A DNA stretch of 5,446 bases from Bacillota bacterium (GTDB taxonomy: Bacteria; Bacillota; Clostridia; Tissierellales; Peptoniphilaceae): NCBI GenBank assembly GCA_023418835.1, contig JAEZYW010000161.1, positions 1 through 5,446 of the forward strand, read 5' to 3'. Every line of letters begins with the position of its first letter. Position 1 is the first letter of the stretch. The position numbers and the translations under genes are program-made. Below the pieces are notes generated by a model, which saw only the letters and a list, made by a program, of their open reading frames with translations, ran no database searches and had not been told where the DNA came from. Of this stretch, positions 1-5,446 are shown one piece after another.

Positions 1-80
1 TCAGAAAGATATTTTCTTCCATATCCTTGTTCATTCTCTCTTACAATTTTTAATTTCGTTTCATAATCATATTTTGACAT
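1..80 (-). CDS. IS3-family transposase OrfA, N-terminal fragment (26 codons visible)
   Basis: The frame starts with ATG at 80-78 and runs off the left edge after 26 complete codons. The visible protein reads MSKYDYETKLKIVRENEQGY followed by GRKYLS. This matches the start of IS150-type OrfA helix-turn-helix proteins, which typically open with M-x-K-Y/F-x-x-E-x-K-L-K-x-V and then G-x-G-x-K-x-L-x-K-K-Y-G-I. OrfA is the DNA-binding part of the transposase; in intact elements it is joined to the DDE catalytic OrfB by programmed -1 frameshifting. OrfB would lie outside the window. A strong AGGGGGT ribosome binding site lies 6 bases upstream (87-93, minus), but inside a hairpin. Whether the gene is intact is unknown. 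Confidence 0.72.
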   Translation of the reverse strand, partial: MSKYDYETKLKIVRENEQGYGRKYLS

Positions 81-86
81 TAAAAT

Positions 87-117
87 ACCCCCTAATCCAT
101 GTCCGGATTTAGGGGGT
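87..117 (-). promoter_or_regulatory. IS-end hairpin that sequesters the OrfA ribosome binding site; possible terminator
   Basis: Bases 87-98 pair with 105-117 in a roughly 12-bp stem with one bulged base at 108 and a six-base loop (99-104). The five-G ribosome binding site of OrfA forms one side of the stem. Transcripts entering from rpsT would carry both arms, and so would hide the ribosome binding site. A transcript starting inside the element, past the outer arm, would leave it free. This layout is an established way for insertion sequences to avoid activation by read-through (IS10 and IS50 are the classic cases). The stem is followed on the minus strand by TATTTTA, so weak Rho-independent termination of rpsT mRNA is also possible. 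Confidence 0.6.
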
Positions 118-141
118 CACTACAAAATCAGAGGATTATAT

Positions 142-408
142 TTATTTTCCTATAGAGTTGAACTTTTTAGTCATTTGTCCTATTTTTCTAGAAATAGTGT
201 TTTTATGGATTACATTTTTAGATGCTGCTTTTCTTAATTTTCTTTCTGCTATGTTAAGGTATTTTTTTGCATTATCAGTATCTGCACCTTCTACAGCTTC
301 TTCAAATTTCTTTACATAAGTTTTGATTTGAGATTTTAAAGACTTATTTCTAAGAGCATTTCTCTTAGCAATTTCAGCTCTTTTCAATGATGATTTAATA
401 TTTGCCAT
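142..408 (-). CDS. rpsT: 30S ribosomal protein S20
   Basis: This 88-residue, very basic protein is full length for the S20 family. It starts MANIKSSLKRAEIAKRNALR, the family's characteristic N-terminus. It also has the conserved C-terminal stretch K-A-A-S-K-N-V-I-H-K-N-T-x-x-R-K-I (about residues 60-76). S20 is a primary 16S rRNA-binding protein of the small subunit, a three-helix bundle that binds the 5' domain and the base of helix 44. The start is set by GGAGGTG at 414-420, five bases before ATG. A near-consensus promoter lies at 449-477, giving a 5' leader of roughly 33 bases. The gene is divergent from lepB, and the stop codon is followed almost at once by an insertion sequence. No oddity is seen in the coding sequence. 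Confidence 0.98.
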   Translation of the reverse strand: MANIKSSLKRAEIAKRNALRNKSLKSQIKTYVKKFEEAVEGADTDNAKKYLNIAERKLRKAASKNVIHKNTISRKIGQMTKKFNSIGK

Positions 409-448
409 TTTAACACCTCCAAACGTGGTAAATCTTTACGTAAGATCT

Positions 449-477
449 ATTATAGTAGAATTTTTATAAATTATCAA
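449..477 (-). promoter_or_regulatory. Housekeeping sigma promoter of rpsT
   Basis: On the minus strand, TTGATA (477-472) and a perfect TATAAT (454-449) are separated by exactly 17 bases, close to the ideal for the housekeeping sigma factor. The predicted start point is near 441-442. The short leader contains an imperfect palindrome around ACGT (432-446: ATCTT, ACG, TAAGAT) just before the ribosome binding site. Its role is unknown. E. coli S20 regulates its own translation through its leader, but nothing here proves that for this gene. Confidence 0.85.
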
Positions 478-516
478 TAAATAATTATAAAAAATCCATA
501 TAAATTCGAATTATAC

Positions 517-525
517 TGTTATAAT
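517..525 (+). promoter_or_regulatory. Candidate extended -10 promoter for the lepB operon (upstream)
   Basis: TGTTATAAT is a perfect extended -10 (TG, one base, then TATAAT at 520-525). No good -35 hexamer lies 16-18 bases upstream, as is usual for extended -10 promoters. It is flanked by a palindrome on each side (503-512 and 530-542), which could be protein-binding sites. The predicted start near 532 would give a leader of about 70 bases before lepB. Confidence 0.5.
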
Positions 526-566
526 AAGCTTATAGCCTATAAATACTTTATTAAATAAGAAAATAA

Positions 567-575
567 TGTTACAAT
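567..575 (+). promoter_or_regulatory. Candidate extended -10 promoter for the lepB operon (downstream)
   Basis: TGTTACAAT is a second extended -10-like element (TACAAT at 570-575). A weak T-rich -35 candidate, TTTATT at 547-552, lies 17 bases upstream. It would give a leader of only about 20 bases before lepB. It may act in addition to, or instead of, the element at 517-525; sequence alone cannot say which is used. Confidence 0.4.
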
Positions 576-585
576 ACTAATATTG

Positions 586-594
586 AAAAGAGGT
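586..594 (+). promoter_or_regulatory. Ribosome binding site of lepB, deciding its start codon
   Basis: The AAAAGAGGT stretch is the only Shine-Dalgarno match before lepB. It leaves just two bases to the ATG at 597, which is too close for normal initiation. It leaves eight bases to the in-frame ATG at 603, which is near the optimum. The second ATG is therefore the more likely start. Confidence 0.65.
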
Positions 595-602
595 AGATGA
601 TT

Positions 603-1169
603 ATGGAAAGAGGTAATGTTTCTGATAAAGAAACGAAAAAGTCTTTTTTTAGTGAATTATTTAGTTGGATTATGGCAATTGTATTTGCTGTGATTTTGGC
701 ATTATTCATAAAAACATTTATTTTTAATACGACAATAGTAGATGGAAATTCCATGTATCCAACATTAGAAAACGGAGATAAGTTAATCTCCCTTAAAATA
801 TCTTTACTTTTTGACAAACCAGACAAGGAAGATGTGGTCATATTCGACTCTCCCCTAAACCCTAAAGACGATTACATCAAAAGAGTAATTGCAGTAGAAG
901 GGGATGAAGTTAGAATTTCTGATGGCCTTGTCTATGTCAATGGAAAGAAGTTAGACGAATATTATATAGAAAATGGAGTTAGTACCCAATTGGATAACAG
1001 TGTCGATCACTGGAAAATTGGAGAGGGAATGGTATTTGTCTTAGGGGACAATAGAAATTATAGAGCCTCAACTGATTCAAGAGTTTTTGGAGAAATACCT
1101 ATAGATAAAATAAAGGGTGAAGCTGTTTTTAGATATTACCCTCTAAACAAAATTGGAGTGATACGTTAA
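603..1169 (+). CDS. lepB: Type I signal peptidase
   Basis: The enzyme cuts signal peptides from exported proteins at the outer face of the cytoplasmic membrane. At 188 residues it is the usual size for Gram-positive members. It has a short charged cytoplasmic N-terminus, one membrane anchor (about residues 19-41), then the catalytic domain. The nucleophile is Ser50 in G-N-S-M-Y-P-T-L. The general base is Lys94 in Y-I-K-R-V-I-A-V-E-G-D. The last conserved box, G-D-N-R-N-Y-R-A-S-T-D-S-R (148-160), is two residues longer than the common GDNRxxSxDSR form. The start at 603 is chosen from ribosome-binding-site spacing; ATG at 597 would add two residues. It is the first gene of the rightward operon, and its stop is three bases before lepA. 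The family call is firm. Many Firmicutes carry several paralogues, so the symbol could equally be a sip-type name. Confidence 0.94.
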   Translation: MERGNVSDKETKKSFFSELFSWIMAIVFAVILALFIKTFIFNTTIVDGNSMYPTLENGDKLISLKISLLFDKPDKEDVVIFDSPLNPKDDYIKRVIAVEGDEVRISDGLVYVNGKKLDEYYIENGVSTQLDNSVDHWKIGEGMVFVLGDNRNYRASTDSRVFGEIPIDKIKGEAVFRYYPLNKIGVIR

Positions 1170-1172
1170 TTA

Positions 1173-2969
1173 ATGGAGAATATTAGAAATTTTTCAATAA
1201 TAGCACATATTGATCATGGTAAATCCACTTTAGCTGACAGACTTATTGAAAGAACTGGTGCCTTTACTGAAAGGGAAATGGAGAATCAAGTTCTCGACAA
1301 TATGGACTTAGAGAGAGAAAGAGGAATTACTATAAAACTAAAAGCCGTAAGATTATATTATACGGCTTTAAATGGAGAGAAATACATCTTAAACCTTATA
1401 GACACCCCAGGGCATGTGGATTTTAGTTATGAAGTTTCTAGATCCCTTGCTGCTTGCGATGGGGCTATTTTAGTTGTAGATGCTGCTCAAGGAATTGAAG
1501 CTCAAACTTTAGCAAATGTATATCTAGCCTTAGATGAGGATTTAGAGATTGTACCTGTAATAAATAAAATTGACTTGCCTAGTGCAGAGCCAGACAGAGT
1601 AAAAGCAGAGATTGAAGATATTATTGGATTAGATACGGAAGGTTCCCCTTTAGTTTCAGCAAAAACGGGTTTAAATATCGACGACGTTTTGGAAAGAATA
1701 ATTGAAAAGATACCTTCGCCAAAGGGAGATAAAAATGCTCCTTTAAAAGCCCTGTTATTTGATTCAATATATGACTCTTACAGAGGGGTAATTTGTTTTA
1801 TTAGGGTTTTTGACGGGGTCATTAAACCAGGAATGGAAATCAAGTTTATGGCTACTGATGCTTCATTTGAGGTAGATGAAGTTGGCTATATTTCAAAGGG
1901 ACAAGTATTGACAGAAAAATTAGAAGCTGGAGAAGTTGGATTTTTTACAGCTTCAATAAAAGACGTTAAATATGCTAGAGTTGGGGATACTGTAACAGAA
2001 AAAAATAACCCAACATCCCAAGCCTTACCAGGTTATAAAGAAGCTACTTCTATGGTATATTGTGGGATTTATCCTGCAGAGGGTGAAGAATTTACAGTAA
2101 TAAGGGATGCCCTTGAAAAATTACAAGTAAACGATGCTGCCTTGTCTTTCGAACAAGAAACATCTAAAGCCCTAGGATTTGGATACAGATGCGGATTTTT
2201 AGGTCTTCTTCATATGGAGATTATTCAAGAAAGATTAGAGCGTGAATTCGATTTAAATATAATCACAACGGCTCCTTCTGTTATTTATAAAATTACAAAA
2301 ACAGATGGAACAGTTTTAGAGATACAAAATCCTTCAAATTTGCCACCTTTGACAGAAATTTCTAAAATGGAAGAGCCAATCGTAAGTGCTACTATTATGG
2401 CGCCATCTTCATATGTTGGTACTGTTATGGAGTTGTGCCAAAGTAAAAGAGGAGTCTTTAAAAATATCGAATACTTAGATACTACGAGAGTTAGTATCCA
2501 CTACGATTTGCCTTTAAATGAAGTGGTTTACGATTTTTTTGACGCTTTGAAATCTAAAACGAGTGGCTATGCCTCTTTGGATTATGAAATCAAAGGATAT
2601 GAAGAAAGCGAACTAGTTAAGTTAGATATATTAATTAACGGAGAGCTTGTAGACGCCCTTTCCCTAATAGTTCATAAAGATAAGGCTTATGAAAGGGGAA
2701 GAACAATTTGCGAAAAACTTACAGACGAAATACCGAGACATCAATTTGCAATTCCAATTCAGGCGGCAATTGGAACTAAGATTATAGCTAGAGAAACCAT
2801 TAGAGCACTAAGAAAAGACGTTTTATCTAAATGCTACGGTGGAGATATTTCGAGAAAGAAAAAACTTCTTGAAGCCCAAAAAGAAGGTAAGAAGCGTATG
2901 AGACAAATTGGATCTGTAGAAATTCCTCAAGATGCATTTTTAGCTGTGTTGAAATATGACGAAAACTAA
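1173..2969 (+). CDS. lepA: Elongation factor 4 (LepA), ribosome-associated GTPase
   Basis: LepA binds the ribosome like EF-G. It has been linked to back-translocation, rescue of stalled ribosomes and 30S biogenesis. At 598 residues it is full length (E. coli about 599). The GTPase motifs are intact: A-H-I-D-H-G-K-S-T (11-19), R-G-I-T (50-53), D-T-P-G-H (77-81), N-K-I-D (131-134) and S-A-K (162-164). EF-G-like domains follow, then the LepA-specific C-terminal domain with [14 protein letters not shown] and the terminal [10 protein letters not shown]. The start fits the family N-terminus, [10 protein letters not shown]. No well-spaced ribosome binding site exists: the nearest GGAG (1155-1158) is 14 bases away, inside lepB. 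With only three bases between the genes, translation is probably coupled to lepB. The end overlaps hemW. Confidence 0.98.
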   Translation: MENIRNFSIIAHIDHGKSTLADRLIERTGAFTEREMENQVLDNMDLERERGITIKLKAVRLYYTALNGEKYILNLIDTPGHVDFSYEVSRSLAACDGAILVVDAAQGIEAQTLANVYLALDEDLEIVPVINKIDLPSAEPDRVKAEIEDIIGLDTEGSPLVSAKTGLNIDDVLERIIEKIPSPKGDKNAPLKALLFDSIYDSYRGVICFIRVFDGVIKPGMEIKFMATDASFEVDEVGYISKGQVLTEKLEAGEVGFFTASIKDVKYARVGDTVTEKNNPTSQALPGYKEATSMVYCGIYPAEGEEFTVIRDALEKLQVNDAALSFEQETSKALGFGYRCGFLGLLHMEIIQERLEREFDLNIITTAPSVIYKITKTDGTVLEIQNPSNLPPLTEISKMEEPIVSATIMAPSSYVGTVMELCQSKRGVFKNIEYLDTTRVSIHYDLPLNEVVYDFFDALKSKTSGYASLDYEIKGYEESELVKLDILINGELVDALSLIVHKDKAYERGRTICEKLTDEIPRHQFAIPIQAAIGTKIIARETIRALRKDVLSKCYGGDISRKKKLLEAQKEGKKRMRQIGSVEIPQDAFLAVLKYDEN

Positions 2970-4107
2970 TTTGGGAATTTATTTGCATATTCCTTTTTGC
3001 CAGCAAAAATGTAATTATTGCGATTTCAACTCTGGTTGTTATTCAACAGAGACGCAAGAAAAATATTTGGACTCTCTTTTAAGTGAAATTAAATTAGAGT
3101 CCAATTTTTACAAAGATTATTTAGTAAATTCTATATTCATAGGAGGAGGCACTCCTTCTTTATTGGCAAAAAAGAATATTGACAATGTGGTAAATGCGTT
3201 AAATAAAAATTTTGACATATCAAAGGATATTGAATTCACTATCGAAGTAAATCCAAATTCTATTGACAGAGATAAATTAGATTTTTATCGAAACTTAGGC
3301 ATCAATAGGTTAAGCATAGGAGCCCAATCTTTTGTAGATAAAGAATTAATTACTCTGGGAAGAATTCATTTAAAAGACGACATTATTCAAGGGGTTGAGG
3401 ATGCAAAATTCGCAGGATTTGAAAATATAAGTTTAGATTTGATGACTGGAATTCCTTTTCAAACCATGGAATCTTTAAAATACTCCCTTAAAATGGCGGT
3501 TTCATTGGATGTATCCCATATATCTGCATATAGTTTAATAGTTGAATCTGGGACACCTTTTGAAAAAATGCATAGAAAAGGGAAACTCCATCTTCCAAGT
3601 GAAGAGGAAGAAAGAAAAATGTATCACGACTTAAGAGATTTCCTAATTGAAAATGGATTTGTCCACTATGAAATTTCTAATTTTGCAAAACCAGGCTTTG
3701 AGTCTAGACATAATATAAAATATTGGGAGTGTAATGATTATTTGGGCTTAGGCTTAGGTTCCCATTCTCGAATTTCCAATACTAGAATAGAAAATATTGG
3801 GGATATTCATAAATATATAAATAACTCAGAAAATTCCAAATCCCTTATAGAAAGTAAATCTACTCTTACAAAAACAGATGAAATAAATGAAAAGTTGATA
3901 ATGGGAATTAGGTTGATAAAAGGCATTAACATTGAAGATCTTAATGAGGAGTTTGAAATAGATTTTTTAAGAGAATATTCCAAAGAGATTGATAATAATC
4001 TAAAAATGGGTTATATAACAATAGAAGATGGATATATGAAACTCACAAATAGAGGGTTAGATTTTTCAAATTTGGTAGAATTAGAATTTTATAGGATAGA
4101 GGGATAA
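2956..4107 (+). CDS. hemW: Haem chaperone HemW, radical-SAM family
   Basis: HemW resembles coproporphyrinogen dehydrogenase HemN, but is understood to be a haem-binding chaperone that passes haem to target proteins. The 383-residue protein has the radical-SAM cluster motif C15-x3-C19-x2-C22. It is followed by D-F, where HemN has a fourth cysteine. G-G-G-T-P-S (63-68) is the expected SAM-contacting motif. E-V-N-P-N-S (97-102) and H-Y-E-I-S-N-F-A...S-R-H-N-x-x-Y-W (237-257) are family hallmarks, and a HemN_C-like domain occupies about 300-375. The start overlaps the last 14 bases of lepA in another frame, with no Shine-Dalgarno sequence. It therefore likely depends on ribosomes finishing lepA. 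lepA-hemW is a conserved pair in Firmicutes. No haem biosynthesis gene is visible here, so the client in this organism is unknown. Older annotations call such proteins HemN-like oxidases. Confidence 0.93.
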   Translation: MTKTNLGIYLHIPFCQQKCNYCDFNSGCYSTETQEKYLDSLLSEIKLESNFYKDYLVNSIFIGGGTPSLLAKKNIDNVVNALNKNFDISKDIEFTIEVNPNSIDRDKLDFYRNLGINRLSIGAQSFVDKELITLGRIHLKDDIIQGVEDAKFAGFENISLDLMTGIPFQTMESLKYSLKMAVSLDVSHISAYSLIVESGTPFEKMHRKGKLHLPSEEEERKMYHDLRDFLIENGFVHYEISNFAKPGFESRHNIKYWECNDYLGLGLGSHSRISNTRIENIGDIHKYINNSENSKSLIESKSTLTKTDEINEKLIMGIRLIKGINIEDLNEEFEIDFLREYSKEIDNNLKMGYITIEDGYMKLTNRGLDFSNLVELEFYRIEG

Positions 4108-4108
4108 A

Positions 4109-5134
4109 ATGCTTTTCACTAGTTTTATAAACAAAAGAAACAACTTCGAAATAAGGGATATTTGGAATTATTTGCAAAAATATGGCGTGGAATTTGATAA
4201 TCCTGAAAGAACTGCCGTAGTAAGGGATGATGGAAAGATTGTTGGAACGGGATCTGTAGACGGCAAAGTAATGAAATATTTTTTCATTGAAGAAGAATAT
4301 AAGGGACAGGGAATATTGGCAAATCTATATAATGCTCTTTTAACCTACTTATTAGATAACAACACTTTAGAGCACTATGTATTTACAATTCCCAGCAACG
4401 ATTATATATTCAAAGGAATAGGGTTAAGGGAAGTAATTTCTACAGATAGGGTCATTTTATTCGAAGGTGGTTTTTCATCTTATGGCAATTGGATAAACTC
4501 TATAAAAAATAAATTAAATCCCAATGCAGCTACAAGAGGTGCAGTGGTTGCCAATTGTAACCCCATGACAAAAGGACATAAGCATTTAATAGAATATGCC
4601 AAGGAAAAAGTAGATGAGCTAATTGTTTTTATTGTAGAAGAAAATAGATCTGCTTTTACAACCCAAGAAAGATACTCTATAGTAAAAGACGAGTTTAAAG
4701 ACGACGATAAAGTTGTCGTAGTTTTAGGAGGGGCGTACATAATCTCCCAAGCAACTTTTCCAACTTATTTCATTAAAAAAGTCGACGAAACGACTGATAT
4801 CTATACAGAACTTGATGCGACTATCTTTGCTAAAAAAATTGCAAAGGACTTGGACATTGACATAAGATTTGTAGGAGATGAGCCCATAGATTTATTGACG
4901 GCAAAATATAATGAGAACTTAAGGAAAAGTTCTGAAAAAAATAATTTATTACTTGAAAAAATTGACAGAATTAAGGATAATGGAGATTATATAAGCGCTT
5001 CAAATGTAAGAAGGCTTATTAGCCAAGGTAGGGTGGAAGAAACTTTTCCTATTTTGGCAGATAGTACAAAGCGATTTCTAGAAAGTGAAGAGGGAATCAA
5101 GCGAATTGAACAAATTCAAAGGAAACGGAGTTAA
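4109..5134 (+). CDS. citC: [Citrate [pro-3S]-lyase] ligase (citrate lyase-activating acetyltransferase)
   Basis: CitC uses ATP and acetate to acetylate the thiol of the prosthetic group on the citrate lyase acyl carrier subunit CitD, which switches the lyase on. The 341-residue length is normal. Residues 1-125 form a GNAT-like domain, with E-E-E-Y-K-G-Q-G-I-L-A-N-L at 61-73 as the acetyl-CoA-binding-type motif. Residues 143-310 form the nucleotidyltransferase domain. This has N-C-N-P-M-T-K-G-H (149-157, the T/H-x-G-H site), I-I-S-Q-A-T-F-P-T-Y-F-I (211-222), a Y-T-E-L-D segment (232-236), F-V-G-D-E-P (254-259) and I-S-A-S-N-V-R-R (295-302). These match CitC throughout. It starts one base after hemW, with GAGGG five bases upstream. 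No citD, citE, citF, citG or citX is in view, so the target complex must be encoded elsewhere if it is present. Confidence 0.92.
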   Translation: MLFTSFINKRNNFEIRDIWNYLQKYGVEFDNPERTAVVRDDGKIVGTGSVDGKVMKYFFIEEEYKGQGILANLYNALLTYLLDNNTLEHYVFTIPSNDYIFKGIGLREVISTDRVILFEGGFSSYGNWINSIKNKLNPNAATRGAVVANCNPMTKGHKHLIEYAKEKVDELIVFIVEENRSAFTTQERYSIVKDEFKDDDKVVVVLGGAYIISQATFPTYFIKKVDETTDIYTELDATIFAKKIAKDLDIDIRFVGDEPIDLLTAKYNENLRKSSEKNNLLLEKIDRIKDNGDYISASNVRRLISQGRVEETFPILADSTKRFLESEEGIKRIEQIQRKRS

Positions 5135-5142
5135 TATAAATT

Positions 5143-5343
5143 ATGAAGAAATTGTTAGCATTTTTGATTATAATTGGCTTAATATTTGGAGGAGTCTACT
5201 TCTTTTTATTCAGAGAAGTGGAATCTCAAGAGGTTTCTACTCTCTATAATGACTTAAGACTTGTCTATCAAGGGGATTTGCAGCCAGCCGAAGCTGGAAA
5301 GGTGGTTTCTGGTCAGGTTTATCTTTCCTACAAAAACGTATAA
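5143..5343 (+). CDS. Membrane-anchored protein, probable truncated N-terminus of an extracellular stalk-domain protein
   Basis: This 66-residue reading frame starts eight bases after citC, with GGAG at 5127-5130 about 12 bases upstream (a rather long spacing). Residues 1-4 are basic (MKKL) and about 5-23 form one hydrophobic helix, so it is a signal anchor with an outside C-terminus. The rest ([24 protein letters not shown]) resembles the first repeat of copper-amine-oxidase-N-like stalk domains. Such domains often sit ahead of glycoside hydrolase 18 or SH3 domains in clostridial surface proteins. In such proteins the domain continues well past the Y-L-S-Y position. Here it ends two residues later (K-N-V-stop), exactly where valS-like sequence begins in another frame. 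I read it as the 5' remnant of a larger gene. The domain assignment is by resemblance only. Confidence 0.5.
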   Translation: MKKLLAFLIIIGLIFGGVYFFLFREVESQEVSTLYNDLRLVYQGDLQPAEAGKVVSGQVYLSYKNV

Positions 5344-5446
5344 TCCCAAAGATTTTGAAGAAAGATTATACGATTTTTGGATGGAAAATGAATATTTTAA
5401 AGCAGAAATAGATGAGAATAAAAAACCTTTTACTATTGCTATGCCC
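5339..5446 (+). CDS. valS: Valyl-tRNA synthetase, N-terminal part, start codon missing and 3' end outside the window
   Basis: From 5339 to the edge, 36 codons read [20 protein letters not shown], then [16 protein letters not shown]. This is the well-known ValRS N-terminus, which normally follows an initiator and a few residues (M-x-K-T-Y-N-P-K) and leads into P-P-N-V-T-G-x-L-H-M-G-H. ValRS charges tRNA-Val. The codon before 5339 is ACG (Thr), as expected. Upstream, however, the frame is unrelated sequence with no ATG back to the stop at 5255-5257. The first in-frame ATG, at 5381, lies inside the conserved segment. TTG at 5261 lacks a ribosome binding site and would add about 26 unrelated residues. 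The identity is firm. Whether this copy can be translated is doubtful. Confidence 0.8.

Larger units (their letters stand above)
1..124 (-). mobile_element. Left end of an IS3-family (IS150-like) insertion sequence, continuing beyond the window
   Basis: Read on the minus strand, the element begins at 124 with TGTAGTGACCCCC, the TG-initiated, ACCCC-containing tip typical of IS3-family IS150-group terminal repeats. It runs leftwards into an OrfA-like reading frame that starts at 80. Only the upstream end is visible, so completeness, the second terminal repeat and the target duplication cannot be judged. The tip is 17 bases downstream of the rpsT stop codon and the element is transcribed in the same direction as rpsT. 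The IS call rests on the tip plus the OrfA N-terminus together; either alone would be weak. Confidence 0.75.

Noticed and set aside
597..599. ATG at 597 as the lepB start
   Set aside because: Only two bases separate it from the AGAGGT ribosome binding site; the in-frame ATG at 603 has near-ideal spacing. It cannot be excluded fully.
569..841. Open reading frame of 90 codons on the minus strand opposite lepB
   Set aside because: It lies antisense to the well-supported lepB N-terminus, has no ribosome binding site or family resemblance, and reflects the mirrored membrane-segment codons.
2956..4107. Coproporphyrinogen dehydrogenase (HemN) activity for the radical-SAM gene
   Set aside because: The motif C-x3-C-x2-C followed by D-F lacks HemN's fourth cysteine, the length is that of HemW, and the lepA neighbourhood is typical of HemW.
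4480..4740. Open reading frame of 86 codons on the minus strand inside citC
   Set aside because: It lies wholly antisense to the conserved nucleotidyltransferase domain of citC and has no recognisable features of its own.
5332..5343. Programmed +1 frameshift linking the 66-residue ORF to valS
   Set aside because: The five-A run followed by an early stop suggests it. However, a functional fusion of a signal anchor to a cytoplasmic synthetase makes little sense, and no stimulatory structure or conserved shift motif is visible. A deletion or sequence error is simpler.
5261..5446. TTG at 5261 as a natural start for valS
   Set aside because: The frame is open from there, but there is no Shine-Dalgarno sequence. 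The 26 added residues are out-of-frame reading of the stalk-domain gene and resemble no ValRS N-terminus.

Overview
The window is AT-rich (about two thirds A+T by eye), with tightly packed genes, strong GGAGG-type ribosome binding sites and typical low-GC Gram-positive protein variants. Gene content and order point to a Firmicute. A non-sporulating anaerobic coccus of the Tissierellia/Peptoniphilaceae type is my best guess, but the sequence alone does not prove it.

Left end (1-124, minus strand): the start of an IS3-family (IS150-like) insertion sequence. It shows its terminal repeat, a hairpin that buries the ribosome binding site, and the first 26 codons of the OrfA helix-turn-helix protein. 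The tip of the element lies 17 bases past the stop codon of rpsT (142-408, minus), which encodes ribosomal protein S20 and has a near-consensus promoter (449-477). The short divergent spacer (409-602) also carries the promoter region of a rightward operon.

Rightward operon (603 to the end of the window): lepB (type I signal peptidase), lepA (elongation factor 4), hemW (radical-SAM haem chaperone), citC (citrate lyase ligase), a short membrane-anchored protein fragment, and the 5' part of valS. Spacing is 3 nt, a 14-nt overlap, 1 nt and 8 nt, so the genes are probably co-transcribed and partly translationally coupled. The first three are housekeeping functions: protein export, translation and haem or cofactor handling. 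citC is a metabolic accessory gene with no citrate lyase subunit genes in view.

The oddest place is the right end. A signal-anchor protein that looks like the N-terminus of a larger extracellular stalk-domain protein stops abruptly at 5343. The recognisable valyl-tRNA synthetase N-terminus (Y-N-P-K-D-F...) begins at 5339 in the +1 frame, with no start codon or ribosome binding site. This looks like a deletion or assembly junction that joined two neighbouring genes. I found no CRISPR array, tRNA, rRNA or convincing novel system; the rest is ordinary core genome.
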